Shown here: piece after piece, positions 36,499-45,643 of the stretch | Layout of the letters: the number at the start of each line of letters is the position of its first letter | How positions within the stretch are numbered: position 1 is the stretch's first letter | Assembly (NCBI GenBank): GCA_963812195.1 | Contig: CAWEUI010000022.1 | Location: forward strand, 62,001 to 126,000 | Length of the DNA: 64,000 bases | Direction of reading: 5' to 3' | From: ZC4RG30 sp963812195 | Lineage (GTDB): Bacteria > Pseudomonadota > Gammaproteobacteria > Steroidobacterales > Steroidobacteraceae | Program-made: the position numbers and the translations under genes | The notes under the pieces: model-generated | Database searches by the model: none | Told to the model about the DNA's origin: nothing | The model's input: the letters and a program-made list of their open reading frames with translations, nothing else

Positions 36499-37908
36499 TC
36501 AGCCGGTGGTGCCCTGCCGGCCATACCGGTCCTCGAATCGCACGATGTCATCTTCACCAAGATAGCCGCCGGACTGCACCTCTATGACATGCAACGGAAT
36601 CTTGCCCGGGTTCTCGATGCGATGCTTCTCGCCGACGGGAATGTAGGTCGACTGGTTCTCCTCCAGCAGGAACACCTTCTCGCCGCAGGTAATGCGCGCC
36701 GTGCCGGACACGACCACCCAGTGCTCTGCGCGGTGATGATGCAGCTGCAACGACAGCTGCGCGCCCGGCTTGATGGTAAGGCGCTTGACCTGGAAGCGCT
36801 GGCCCGCATCGACGCTGTCGTAGCTGCCCCACGGGCGGTACACCTCACGATGCAACGCATGCTCGTAGCGACCCTCGGCCTTCAGCCGGTTGACCAGGCT
36901 CTTGACGTCCTGCACGCGATTCTTCGGCGCGACAAGTACCGCATCCTTGGTCTCCACCACCACGTGGTCCTTCAGACCCACTGCCGCGATGAGGCGGCTC
37001 TCCGCGTAGAGATAGCAGCCGCTGGCATCCTCCACGATCACATCGCCGCGCGCGACATTGCCCGCTTCATCGGCGGGCAGCGCTTCATGCAGTGCGGACC
37101 AGGATCCGACATCACTCCAGCCGGCGTCCAGCGGCACCACTACGGCGTCCGCGGTTTTTTCCAGTACGGCGTAGTCGATTGAATCTGCACGGCAGGCTTC
37201 GAAGGCCGCCTTGTCCACACGCACGAAGTCCAGATCCGGTGTCGCTTCACTCATCGCCGCGCGCGCCGTCTTCTCGATGTCCGGGGCAAAGCGCGCGAGT
37301 TCGCTCAGGTAGCGATCGGCACGGAACATGAACATGCCGCTGTTCCAGTAATAGTTGCCCGCCTCGAGGAAGCTCTCGGCGCGCGGCGCATCCGGCTTTT
37401 CGATGAAGCTGTCGATCGCGAAGACCCCATCGCCGAGATCTTCGCCGCGCTTGATGTAGCCATAGCCTGTTTCGGGCGTCCTGGGCACCACACCAAAGGT
37501 CACCAGCTTGCCCGCACGCGCGGCTTTTGCCGCGACATTCACCGCTGCCTTGAATGCCGTCGCGTCGCGGATCACATGGTCGGCCGGCAATACCAGCAGC
37601 AGCGCGTCGGGCCTGGCCTGCAGAGCTGCCAGCGCAATGGCCGGCGCCGTGTTGCGCCCGACCGGCTCCAGAATGATGGTCTGCGGACGTACGTCGAGCT
37701 GCCGCAACTGCTCGGCCACCAGAAAGCGGTGCGCGTCGTTGCACACGATGATCGGGGCAGCCGCCTCGAGCCCGTCCAGGCGCAGCATCGTTTCCTGCAG
37801 CATGGTCCGCTCACTGACCAGCGGCAGCAGTTGCTTGGGATACAGCTCGCGCGAGAGCGGCCACAGGCGCGTACCGGAACCGCCGGACAGCACAACAGGG
37901 GTCAGCAT
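36499..37908 (-). CDS. manC: Mannose-1-phosphate guanylyltransferase / mannose-6-phosphate isomerase
   Basis: 469 residues, the normal length of the bifunctional type II enzyme. The N-terminus has the pyrophosphorylase signature VVLSGGSGTRLWPLSRELYPKQ. The sugar-phosphate part includes FIEKPDAPRAESFLEAGNYYWNSGMFMF. The C-terminal cupin carries the isomerase site (RPWGSYDSVDAGQRFQVKRLTIKPGAQLSLQLHHHRAEHW, EENQSTYIPVGEKHRIENPG). It makes GDP-mannose for EPS or LPS. The gene is 33 bases upstream of the flavin reductase on the same strand, so it may be the first gene of that transcript; this would link GDP-mannose supply to the carrier-protein genes. Confidence 0.94.
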   Translation of the reverse strand: MLTPVVLSGGSGTRLWPLSRELYPKQLLPLVSERTMLQETMLRLDGLEAAAPIIVCNDAHRFLVAEQLRQLDVRPQTIILEPVGRNTAPAIALAALQARPDALLLVLPADHVIRDATAFKAAVNVAAKAARAGKLVTFGVVPRTPETGYGYIKRGEDLGDGVFAIDSFIEKPDAPRAESFLEAGNYYWNSGMFMFRADRYLSELARFAPDIEKTARAAMSEATPDLDFVRVDKAAFEACRADSIDYAVLEKTADAVVVPLDAGWSDVGSWSALHEALPADEAGNVARGDVIVEDASGCYLYAESRLIAAVGLKDHVVVETKDAVLVAPKNRVQDVKSLVNRLKAEGRYEHALHREVYRPWGSYDSVDAGQRFQVKRLTIKPGAQLSLQLHHHRAEHWVVVSGTARITCGEKVFLLEENQSTYIPVGEKHRIENPGKIPLHVIEVQSGGYLGEDDIVRFEDRYGRQGTTG

Positions 37909-37941
37909 AGGCCGTGCATCATAGCAGCCGCGGGGCCGCGG

Positions 37942-37961
37942 GTCGTGACGCCGGTCACGAC
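37942..37961 (-). terminator. Perfect 8-base hairpin downstream of citrate synthase
   Basis: GTCGTGAC (37942-37949) and GTCACGAC (37954-37961) pair perfectly around GCCG. It starts 13 bases after the stop codon of gltA, between gltA and manC. No T-run follows on the minus strand, so it is a possible Rho-assisted terminator or mRNA 3' stabiliser rather than a clear intrinsic terminator. Confidence 0.4.
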
Positions 37962-37974
37962 GAGCGGGGTCTGA

Positions 37975-39270
37975 CTAGCGTTTGCCAAGCTCCACGTAAT
38001 CGCGTTTCGCCGATCCGGTATACAGCTGCCGCGGCCGCCCGATGCGCATGGCCGGATCGGAGATCATCTCCTGCCAGTGCGCCACCCAACCCACGGTGCG
38101 CGCGATCGCAAACATTACGGTGAACATCGAGCGCGGAATGCCCAGCGCGCTGTAGATGATGCCGCTGTAGAAATCCACGTTCGGATACAGCTTGCGTTCG
38201 ACGAAGTACGGGTCCTTCAGCGCGACTTCCTCGAGCCGCACGGCCAGTTCCAGCAGCGGATTGCTCTGCTGGCCGAGCCGCTCCAGCACGCGGTAGCAGG
38301 CGGCGCGGATGATGGTCGCGCGTGGATCGAAGTTCTTGTAGACGCGATGGCCGAAACCCATCAGGCGGAAGTGGCTGGACTTGTCCTTGGCCATGGCCAC
38401 GTACTTGGGGATGTTCTCCACCGAGCCGATCTGCTCCAGCATGGCCAGCACGGCCTCGTTGGCACCGCCATGCGCCGGGCCCCACAGGGCCGACACGCCG
38501 GCCGAGATCGCCGCGTAGGGGTTGGCCCCGGTGCTGCCGGCCAGGCGCACCGTGGAGGTGCTGGCGTTCTGCTCGTGGTCGGCGTGCAGAATGAACAGCA
38601 GGTCCAGCGCCTCGGCCGCCACCGGGTCGACGTGGTAGGGCTCGCACGGCACCGCAAAGAACATGTTCAGCAGGTTGGCGCTGTAGCTCAGGTCGTTGCG
38701 CGGATAGATGAACGGCTGGCCCAGCGAATGCTTGTAGGCCGCCGCGGCAATGGTGGGGATCTTGGCGATGATGCGATGGGCGAAGATCTCGCGATGGCGC
38801 GGGTTATGGATGGCCATGGAGTCGTGGTAGAAGGCCGACATCGAGGCGATGACCGCCGACACCATCGCCATCGGATGCGCGTCGTAGTGGAAGCCGCTGA
38901 AGAAGCGCAGCAGCGACTCGTTGATCATCGTGTGGTGACGGATGTCTTCGTTGAAGCGGTCCAGCTGCGCCTTGCTGGGCAGCTCGCCCTTCAGCAGCAG
39001 GTAGCACACCTCCATGAAGGTGCTCTTTTCAGCCAGCTGCTCGATGGGGTAGCCGCGGTACATCAGCACGCCGGCGTCGCCGTCGATGTAGGTGATCTTG
39101 CTCTCGCAGGCCGAAGTCAGGCCGAAACCCGGGTCGTGCGTGAAGACGCCGTGGTCCTTCGATATGCCGGCGATATCCAGTACTGATGGTCCGACGGTGC
39201 CGGTCCTGACCGGGAGGAGGCTCTTCTTGCCGGAGGCGGGGTCGATCAGTTCGAAGTTCTTGTCGGCCAT
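37975..39270 (-). CDS. gltA: Citrate synthase
   Basis: 431 residues from the ATG at 39270 (MADKNFELIDPASGKKS); the 18 upstream in-frame residues are unlikely. This is the type II, hexameric NADH-sensitive form of Gram-negative bacteria: N-terminal domain TYIDGDAGVLMYRGYPIEQLA, then HHTMINESLLRFFSGFHYDAHPMAM, the active-site His region LFILHADHEQNASTSTVRLAGS, ALWGPAHGGANEAVL and GFGHRVYKNFDPRA. It condenses oxaloacetate and acetyl-CoA in the TCA cycle. It is monocistronic in appearance, 66 bases upstream of the manC gene with a hairpin between. Confidence 0.96.
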   Translation of the reverse strand: MADKNFELIDPASGKKSLLPVRTGTVGPSVLDIAGISKDHGVFTHDPGFGLTSACESKITYIDGDAGVLMYRGYPIEQLAEKSTFMEVCYLLLKGELPSKAQLDRFNEDIRHHTMINESLLRFFSGFHYDAHPMAMVSAVIASMSAFYHDSMAIHNPRHREIFAHRIIAKIPTIAAAAYKHSLGQPFIYPRNDLSYSANLLNMFFAVPCEPYHVDPVAAEALDLLFILHADHEQNASTSTVRLAGSTGANPYAAISAGVSALWGPAHGGANEAVLAMLEQIGSVENIPKYVAMAKDKSSHFRLMGFGHRVYKNFDPRATIIRAACYRVLERLGQQSNPLLELAVRLEEVALKDPYFVERKLYPNVDFYSGIIYSALGIPRSMFTVMFAIARTVGWVAHWQEMISDPAMRIGRPRQLYTGSAKRDYVELGKR

Positions 39271-39336
39271 GGCGTTGGTTTTCCGGGTATTCCGGGCCCA
39301 AGCGTACACGCTCCAACCGATCAATGCACCGGCAGC

Positions 39337-40827
39337 TTAATCGACGATCTTGATGTATTCGCCAACCGGCAGCGGCTTGTTCGGGTAGACGCCGTTGATC
39401 AGCTGCAACTCTTCGTTGTGGTACTTGTGGGCCGGAATGCTCTGCGCATAGTCGGCCAGGCGGGTCCGGGGTGTCACCCGTACCAGGTCGATCCGGTACG
39501 GCTCGGCCAACGCGTATTCGGCCGGCCGCAGGGCGCGCGTGGTCTGGGCCACCGACAGAAACAGGCCGTCGGCTTCGGGCCGGCCATTGGTGGCGGAGCG
39601 GCTGGCGCCGGCGTAGATGAGCGCGCTCTTGTCCCGATAGAGCACGATGAAGCGGATCGGCCCGGCGCCATTGTCCAGCGGCGAGCCGTTGCGCGTGAGC
39701 AGGGTGTAGCCGTCCATGCCGTTGACGGTGAGCGGCTCCCCGCCGCTCATGGTCCTGCCCTTGAGCAGCTCCAGCAGGAAATCCCGGGGCGCCTTGTTCG
39801 CAGGGCGCGCCTCCGAGGTGATCTGCATGATGGTTTCATGGCTGGGCGTGAAGGCCAGGATGCGATCGCGCGCGTTCTGGATGACCCAGCCGTGCGGAAA
39901 CGCCAGCGTGATGCCCATGTCCGCGTGATAGAAGCGGTTGTCGCGCACGATGCCCTGCGCCTTGCTGGAGCCGAAGGCCAGGCCGTCGATGGCCTGCATG
40001 TAGACGTCGCGATTGACCACGTAGCCACCCTTGGGCGCCGCGCCCAGGTTGGCGGCCTGGCGCGCCGCGGCGGCGGCGCGGTCATCCGGTGCCGGGTGGT
40101 CCGAGAACACGCCGTGGTAGATGTTCGGCTCGCGTCCCTCGGCCCGCGCGCTGGCGATCTCGAAGCTCTCCTGCGCCTTGAAGGTCTCGAACACCTCGCG
40201 CATGGCGTGCGGGTCGTAGCCGGCCCGCACCATGTACTTCATGCCCAGCTGGTCGGCCTCGGTCTCGGCCTCGCGCCCGTAGCCCTGGATCCAGGCCGCC
40301 GAGCCGATATTGGCCAGGTCCGCCACCACCGGCGATCCGGTCAGGATGATGGCGGCGATGGTCAGGATGTCCGCGCCGGCGGCCTTGCTCTGCTGGCGCG
40401 CCGGGTGGCGCGCCACCACGTGGCCCATCTCGTGGCCCAGCACGGCGGCCAGCTGCGCCTCGGAGTTGAGGTAGGTGAGCAGGCCCCGGAAGACGTAGAC
40501 GTAGCCGCCGCCGGTGGTGAAAGCGTTGATGGTGTCATCGTCCAGCACCGTGAAATGCCACTGCATGTCGGGCAGATCGCTGGCGCGTGCCACGCGCTGC
40601 CCGACGGCATTCACGTAATCCTGGACCGCCTGGTCCTCGTAGACACCGTAGTAGCCGGTGATCTGCTCGTAGTCGCGGCGTGCCTGCTCGATCTCGCCCT
40701 TGCGCGTGGACAGCACCACGTCGTGGCTGCCCGACGCCGGATTGGTCGAGCACGAGCCCAGCAATACCGCGGCGATGGCCCCGGCACCCAGGCGCAGCAG
40801 GAAGGAGGCGCGCTTCACGGGCAGCAT
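39337..40827 (-). CDS. M48 family Zn-metalloprotease, lipoprotein (BepA/YfgC-like)
   Basis: 496 residues. The lipoprotein signal peptide ends LLGSC. The zinc motif HEMGH is at residues 132-136 (GHEMGHVVARHPARQQ), with the third ligand in EAETEADQLGMKYM. After the catalytic domain (~55-240) a long C-terminal part includes GWVIQNARDRILAFTPSH. The family cleaves misfolded or stalled outer-membrane proteins in the periplasm. Unlike E. coli BepA, no clear TPR repeats are visible in the C-terminal half, so it belongs to a related subgroup. It is followed, 66 bases later, by gltA on the same strand. Confidence 0.88.
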   Translation of the reverse strand: MLPVKRASFLLRLGAGAIAAVLLGSCSTNPASGSHDVVLSTRKGEIEQARRDYEQITGYYGVYEDQAVQDYVNAVGQRVARASDLPDMQWHFTVLDDDTINAFTTGGGYVYVFRGLLTYLNSEAQLAAVLGHEMGHVVARHPARQQSKAAGADILTIAAIILTGSPVVADLANIGSAAWIQGYGREAETEADQLGMKYMVRAGYDPHAMREVFETFKAQESFEIASARAEGREPNIYHGVFSDHPAPDDRAAAAARQAANLGAAPKGGYVVNRDVYMQAIDGLAFGSSKAQGIVRDNRFYHADMGITLAFPHGWVIQNARDRILAFTPSHETIMQITSEARPANKAPRDFLLELLKGRTMSGGEPLTVNGMDGYTLLTRNGSPLDNGAGPIRFIVLYRDKSALIYAGASRSATNGRPEADGLFLSVAQTTRALRPAEYALAEPYRIDLVRVTPRTRLADYAQSIPAHKYHNEELQLINGVYPNKPLPVGEYIKIVD

Positions 40828-40854
40828 CTTACGCCGCCCCGCCCACCGCGCAGA

Positions 40855-41073
40855 TCAGCGCGCGGCGGCGCCCTTGCTGGCGTACTTGCGGCGGAACTTG
40901 TCGACGCGGCCAGCCGTGTCGAGGATCTTCTGCTTGCCCGTGTAGAACGGGTGGCAGGAGGAGCAGACTTCCACGTGCAGATCCTGGCCCAGGGTCGAAC
41001 CGGTCTTGAACGTGTTGCCGCAGCTGCAGATCACGTTGATTTCGGTGTACTTGGGATGGGTATCGGCTTTCAT
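40855..41073 (-). CDS. rpmE: 50S ribosomal protein L31
   Basis: 72 residues from the ATG at 41073, which has GGAG upstream. It begins MKADTHPKYTEINVICSCGNTF and contains the zinc-binding cysteines CSCG and CSSCHPF of the C+ (zinc) type of L31. It belongs to the large ribosomal subunit at the central protuberance. The gene stands between the intergenic region with DnaA-box-like sites and the M48 protease gene. Confidence 0.96.
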   Translation of the reverse strand: MKADTHPKYTEINVICSCGNTFKTGSTLGQDLHVEVCSSCHPFYTGKQKILDTAGRVDKFRRKYASKGAAAR

Positions 41074-41397
41074 GGCAGGCTCCACAGGGGGCGCGCAGTC
41101 TAGCGGTCCGCAGGGCGCCCGGCAACCGGTGTGGACGGCCCCTCAGCCGGCCTGCCACTTATCCCCAGTTTCTGTGGATAACTCTGTGCATGAGTGGCCG
41201 GGCCAGCGGCCGGAAATGCGGAAATATTGCATTTCTGCTGCATTGGTCAAATTATGACCAGCAGATTTACACCTTTCCAGTCAATGAGTTATGCACTCAA
41301 TGTCGTGTGATGTGTGCCGATTCAGGTGTAATTCTTTCAAATCCGAAAGCTGCCCGGGCGCTGTGGATAGTTCGTCGCTGCCAAGGCAGAAAAGCAC
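41074..41397. other. 324-base A/T-richer intergenic region with DnaA-box-like sequences
   Basis: The region lies between hemW (ends at 41398) and rpmE (starts at 41073), both on the minus strand. It is clearly richer in A/T than the genes around it, mainly at 41210-41345. It contains one exact DnaA box on the minus strand, TTATCCACA (seen as TGTGGATAA at 41173-41181), and two one-mismatch versions, TTATCCCCA (41159-41167, plus) and CTATCCACA (41362-41370, minus). The first two form an inverted repeat. No gene is seen. It would also carry the rpmE promoter. Confidence 0.55.
41158..41181. promoter_or_regulatory. Inverted pair of DnaA-box-like sequences
   Basis: TTATCCCCAG and CTGTGGATAA face each other about a 3-base centre; the arms are reverse complements at 9 of 10 bases. 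One arm is a perfect consensus DnaA box and the other differs at one base. The site is 85-110 bases upstream of the rpmE start codon. It may bind DnaA, or it may be a conserved hairpin; sequence alone does not decide. Confidence 0.45.
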
Positions 41398-42591
41398 CTA
41401 ACTCCCTGCCCTGGTTTGCGAATTCCGGTCCGGCAGGAAGCGGGCGACCACATCATTGAGAAACCCCAACCCACGCGCGCTGGCGCGCCAGCCATCGGCG
41501 TCGTGCTCCAGCAGTCCCTCTGTGACCAGGCCATCGAGCCGGGCTGCCACCTCATCAAGGGTCAGGCCGGTACGTTCACCGAACAGCTGCGGTGAGAATC
41601 CCTCGTTCAGGCGCAGCGCGTTCATCATGAACTCGAAGGCCAGATCCTGTTCCGGCACCGGGCGCCAGGCAGGCCCTGACGAGGCCGACTCAAAGTACCG
41701 GCGTGGCTCGCGCAGATGCGTGCTGCGTTCGACCCGCAGCGCGGCGCCGGACCCTGCCCGGGTAGTGAGCTTGCCGTGTGCTCCGGCGCCAATGCCCAGA
41801 TAGTCGCCGTAGCGCCAGTAATTCAGGTTGTGGCGGCATTGCCGTCCCGGCGGCGCGTACGCCGACACCTCGTACTGGCTGAACCCGTGCGCCGCCAGCA
41901 GCGCCTGGGACTCGCCCTGCATCGCCCAGGCCGCGTCGTCGTCGGGCAGCGGCGGCGGTCGGGCGGCGAACAGCGTGCCCGGTTCGAGCGTGAGCTGGTA
42001 CTGCGACAGATGCGCGGGCGCGAGCGCCAGTGCCGTCGTGACATCGGCCAGGGCGCCGGCCAGCGCCTGCTGCGGCAAGGCGTACATCAGGTCGAGGTTG
42101 AAGTTGGTCAGCCCGCAGGCATGCAATTCCGCTGCGGCGCGCAGCACGTCCGCAGGCTGGTGGATCCGGCCCAGGACCTTCAATGTTTCACTGTTGAAAC
42201 TCTGCGCCCCCAGGGATACGCGATTGACGCCGGCAGCGAGATATTCGGCAAAGCGACCGCGCTCGACCGTGGCCGGGTTGGCTTCCAGCGTGATCTCGGC
42301 ACCGGACTCGACCGACAACTGCCGGCGCAGCCCCGAGAACAGCTTTTCCAGCGACTCCGGCGTGAACAGGCTGGGCGTGCCGCCGCCCAGGAAGATGCTG
42401 TGCACCGGCCGCCCGGCCACACGTGGCGCCTGCACGGCCAGGTCCGCCAGCAATGCGCCGATGTAGCGCTCCTCCGGCACCGCCTCGCGCAGGGTGTGCG
42501 AGTTGAAATCGCAGTAGGGGCACTTGCGCACGCACCAGGGGAAGTGCACATACAACGACAGCGGCGGCAGCCCGGCCTGCGGCGCACTCAT
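41398..42591 (-). CDS. hemW: HemW, radical SAM heme chaperone (coproporphyrinogen III oxidase-like)
   Basis: 397 residues. The start is the ATG at 42591, which overlaps the stop of rdgB as ATGA; a longer open frame upstream is the shadow of rdgB. The radical SAM motif CxxxCxxC is seen in FPWCVRKCPYCDFNSH, with the extra Cys-free Phe that separates HemW from HemN. Other blocks are IFLGGGTPSLF, EITLEANPATVE, GVNRVSLGAQSFN and NLDLMYALP. The C-terminal HemN domain has FEFMMNALRLNEGF. HemW inserts heme into target proteins, for example respiratory enzymes. It is last in the operon with PP2C, rph and rdgB. Confidence 0.92.
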   Translation of the reverse strand: MSAPQAGLPPLSLYVHFPWCVRKCPYCDFNSHTLREAVPEERYIGALLADLAVQAPRVAGRPVHSIFLGGGTPSLFTPESLEKLFSGLRRQLSVESGAEITLEANPATVERGRFAEYLAAGVNRVSLGAQSFNSETLKVLGRIHQPADVLRAAAELHACGLTNFNLDLMYALPQQALAGALADVTTALALAPAHLSQYQLTLEPGTLFAARPPPLPDDDAAWAMQGESQALLAAHGFSQYEVSAYAPPGRQCRHNLNYWRYGDYLGIGAGAHGKLTTRAGSGAALRVERSTHLREPRRYFESASSGPAWRPVPEQDLAFEFMMNALRLNEGFSPQLFGERTGLTLDEVAARLDGLVTEGLLEHDADGWRASARGLGFLNDVVARFLPDRNSQTRAGS

Positions 42592-43184
42592 CGCAGCAGC
42601 CGCAGCAGCTCGGCCAGCGCGCGGCCGCGGTGACTGACTGCGTTCTTGGCGGCGGCGTCCATCTGTGCCGCGGTGTGATCGGAGCCTGCGGGCAGGAACA
42701 GCGGGTCGTAGCCGAAGCCGCCGCTGCCGCGCGGCGCGATGGCGATCGCACCTTCCCAGCTGCCGCGCGCGATCACCGGCGCCGCGTCGTCGGCCGCGCG
42801 CACATAGGCGATCACGCAACGATAGCGGGCCGTGCGGCGCGCGGCCGGTATGCCAGAGAGCTCGCGCAGCAGCAGCGCGTTGTTGTCCGCATCGCTGGCA
42901 TCCGGCCCCGCATAGCGTGCGGACCAGACGCCGGGGCGCGCGTCCAGCGCATCGACTTCAATGCCCGAGTCATCAGCCAGCGCGGGCAAGGCGGTGACGC
43001 GCGCGGCATGGCGCGCCTTGAGCAGTGCGTTGGCCTCGAAGGTGTCGCCGGTTTCCTCGACGGACTCCACGCCCAGCCCGGTCTGCGGGATCACCTCGAT
43101 GGCCAGCGGTGCCAGCAAGGCGGCAATCTCGCGCACCTTGCCGGCATTGCCGCTGGCCAGCACCACCCGCCGCGGGGCGTTCAC
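42588..43184 (-). CDS. rdgB: dITP/XTP pyrophosphatase (RdgB/HAM1)
   Basis: 198 residues from a GTG start at 43184, four bases after the rph stop. It has VVLASGNAGKVREI (substrate binding), FEANALLKARHAA, ALADDSGIEVDALDARPGVWSARYAG and SWEGAIAIAPRGSGGFGYDPLF plus the C-terminal SHRGRAL. It removes non-canonical purine triphosphates (dITP, XTP) by releasing pyrophosphate. Translation is coupled to hemW downstream by the ATGA overlap. Confidence 0.95.
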   Translation of the reverse strand: MNAPRRVVLASGNAGKVREIAALLAPLAIEVIPQTGLGVESVEETGDTFEANALLKARHAARVTALPALADDSGIEVDALDARPGVWSARYAGPDASDADNNALLLRELSGIPAARRTARYRCVIAYVRAADDAAPVIARGSWEGAIAIAPRGSGGFGYDPLFLPAGSDHTAAQMDAAAKNAVSHRGRALAELLRLLR

Positions 43185-43188
43185 CTCG

Positions 43189-43914
43189 TCAGCCGGGGTT
43201 CAGGGCCGCGCGCTGCGCGGCGAACAGCTCCGCGGTGCCCTTTTCGGCCAGGCACAGCAGTGCTTCGAGTTCGTCGCGCCGCATGGCATGCCCCTCGGCC
43301 GTGCCCTGCACCTCGATGAATCCGCCGCCGCTGTTCATCACCACGTTCATGTCGGTCTCGGCGGAGGAATCCTCGACGTAGTCCAGATCCAGCACCGGCG
43401 TGCCGGCCACTATCCCGACCGAAACCGCGGCGATCTGCCCATGCAGCGGATCGGCGATACCCTTCTGCCGCACCAGGCGTGCACAGGCATCGCTCAGCGC
43501 CACCCAGGCACCGGTGATCGAGGCCGTGCGCGTGCCGCCATCGGCCTGCAGCACGTCGCAGTCGAGCGTGACCGTACGCTCGCCCAGCGCGGCCAGATCC
43601 AGCGCCGCGCGCAATGAGCGACCGATCAGCCGCTGGATCTCCTGGGTGCGGCCGGACTGCTTGCCCCGGGCTGCCTCGCGCGCGCCACGGGTATGCGTGG
43701 CGCGCGGCAACATGCCGTATTCGGCCGTCACCCAGCCCTGGCCCTTGCCGCGCAGGAAGCCCGGCACGCCCTCCTCGATGCTGGCCGTGCACAGCACCCG
43801 GGTATGCCCGAACTCCACCAGCACCGAGCCTTCCGCGTAGCGCGTGAATTCGCGCGTGAACCGGATGGGACGCAGCACGTCCGGCGCCCGTCCGTCGTGG
43901 CGCGGCGCGCTCAC
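43189..43914 (-). CDS. rph: Ribonuclease PH
   Basis: 241 residues from a GTG at 43914 that overlaps the stop of the phosphatase gene (GTGA). This start gives a length near the usual 238. It contains RPIRFTREFTRYAEGSVLVEFG, TAEYGMLPRATHTR, GRTQEIQRLIGRSLRAA and CDVLQADGGTRTASITGA, with the catalytic aspartates in LDLDYVEDSSAETDMNVV. It trims tRNA 3' ends with phosphate. It forms an operon with the PP2C gene upstream and rdgB-hemW downstream. Confidence 0.95.
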   Translation of the reverse strand: MSAPRHDGRAPDVLRPIRFTREFTRYAEGSVLVEFGHTRVLCTASIEEGVPGFLRGKGQGWVTAEYGMLPRATHTRGAREAARGKQSGRTQEIQRLIGRSLRAALDLAALGERTVTLDCDVLQADGGTRTASITGAWVALSDACARLVRQKGIADPLHGQIAAVSVGIVAGTPVLDLDYVEDSSAETDMNVVMNSGGGFIEVQGTAEGHAMRRDELEALLCLAEKGTAELFAAQRAALNPG

Positions 43915-44649
43915 GGCAACCTCATGGCGGCCACGGAGGAATTGTCGGCGCCGGGACCACCGCGCTTCACGGCGAACTCCGCCAGCGCCTGCAGGGCTGT
44001 CTTCAGTGGCACGCCCGAGTACAGCGATGCGGCGATGTCCTCGTCCAGCAGATTCGCCCAGAAGCCATCGCTGCAAACCAGCAGCACGTCGCCGGCCTGC
44101 ACGGCAATGCAGCGGCCGATCAGCATTTCCGGCAGCAGCGGATCGCCACCGAGGCAGGTCTCCACGTAGTTGCGCATGGGATGGTTCTGCGCCTGCTGCG
44201 AGCTGATCAGGCCCTCCTGCACCAGCAGTTCGACGTGACTGTGGTCGCGGGTGCGACGGATGACCTGGCCGCTGCGCAGGTGGTAGATGCGGCTGTCGCC
44301 CACATGTGCCCACCAGGCCGTGTTGTCCTGCACCAGACACACCGCGCCGGTGGCGCGCGGCCGTTGCTCCAGCGGCATGTGCAGGCCCTGCGCCACGATC
44401 TCGGCGTGCGCGGCGCCCAGCGACAGATGCAGGAACGCCAGTGGATCGAGCAGCGGGTGCGGCAGGGCACCGAAGCGCGTCCAGCAGGACGCTGCGGCCG
44501 ATTTCGGCCGCGCGCGCGCCATCGGCATGCCCGCCCATGCCATCGAATACGGCGATCAGTGCCACCTGCGACTCGATGGCCGTGGCAATGCGATCCTGGT
44601 TCTCTTCCCGCGCGCCGATGAGACTCAGCTCGGCATGTTCGACTTGCAA
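43911..44649 (-). CDS. PP2C-type serine/threonine protein phosphatase, one frame break
   Basis: About 245 residues after removing one extra base near 44485. The N-terminal frame reads MQVEHAELSLIGAREENQDR and VFDGMGGHADGARAAE, the metal-binding aspartates of the PP2C/Stp family. The other frame continues RFGALPHPLLDP, WWAHVGDSRIYHLRSG, VLLVCSDGFWANL and ends GADNSSVAAMRLP. It removes phosphate from Ser/Thr residues of cytosolic proteins. No kinase gene is nearby. The same order (phosphatase, rph, rdgB, hemW) occurs in many gammaproteobacteria, and the gene is divergent from yicC. Confidence 0.85.
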
Positions 44650-44723
44650 ACCGGCACCTTCGGGCTTCGGCTAGACTGTTGCGCGATTATTGCACTGCCC
44701 GGGATAGCTTGGGACGGCCTTCG

Positions 44724-45603
44724 ATGATTGTCAGCATGACGGGCTTTGCCCGAGCCGAGACCCAGCTGCCCAGCGGCACGCTGGTCTGCGAACTGCGCAG
44801 CGTGAACCACCGCTACCTGGAGGTGGCGCTGCGCCTGCCCGAGGAGCTGCGCGCCCTGGAACCGGAGCTGCGCGCGGGACTGCAGAGGGAACTGCGCCGC
44901 GGCAAGGTGGATTGCAGCTTTACTTATCGCGCCGCGGCGCAGGCCGATGCGGGCGCTGGCGCTGGACGAGGCGCTGCTGGAGCGCCTGACGACGCTTGCT
45001 GGCGCGAGCTGGGTGCCCGCACCCAGCACGCCGGCGCGCGACTGCAGCTGGATCTGCTGGACGTGATGCGCTATCCGGGCGTGCTGCGCGAGGCCGCGGC
45101 GGATCCCGAAGCGCTGGCCGGCGCGGCGCGCGAGCTGTTCGGCCACGCGCTGGCCGACCTGAAGACCATGCGGGCCAGCGAAGGCGCGCGGCTGGGCGAG
45201 CTGGTGCTCGAGCCGCTGCGAGCAGCTCGCCGTGCAGGTCGGCCAGGTACGCCAGCACCTGCCGGAAGTGCAGGCAGCGATCCGCGCGCGCTACGCCGAA
45301 CGGCTCGCCGAACTGGCCGTGGCGGTCGATACCGAACGGCTCGAACAGGAAATGGCGCTGATCCTGCAGCGCATGGACGTGGCCGAGGAACTGGACCGTC
45401 TGGACGGCCACATCACCGCGACGCGCAAGATCATGGCCGCCGACGAGCCGGCGGGCCGGCGGCTGGATTTCCTGATGCAGGAGTTCAATCGCGAGGCCAA
45501 CACGCTGTCGTCCAAGTCCCAGGACCTGGCCACCACGCGGCTGGCGGTGGACATGAAGGTGCTGATCGAGCAGATGCGCGAGCAGGTGCAGAACATCGAG
45601 TGA
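44724..45603 (+). CDS. yicC: YicC family endoribonuclease, three frame breaks
   Basis: The start ATG at 44724 gives MIVSMTGFARAETQLPSG, the standard N-terminus. The frame breaks near 44945 and 44998 (compensating: the middle frame reads LALDEALLERLTTLAG) and again near 45225, after which EQLAVQVGQVRQHLPEVQ runs to the end. The C-terminus QEFNREANTLSSKSQD and VLIEQMREQVQNIE is fully conserved-looking. The corrected product is about 290 residues, as in E. coli, where YicC is a stress-related endoribonuclease. Three breaks in one short gene, all outside the conserved blocks' content, argue for sequence error. Confidence 0.85.
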
Positions 45604-45643
45604 CGGCCAGGGCCGCTTCGGTGGCGTCGGTGGCGTTCAGCCC

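Noticed and set aside
41074..41397. Chromosomal origin (oriC)
   Set aside because: Three DnaA-box-like sites are too few, and none of the usual origin genes (dnaA, dnaN, rpmH, gidA) is nearby. Kept only as a candidate regulatory region.
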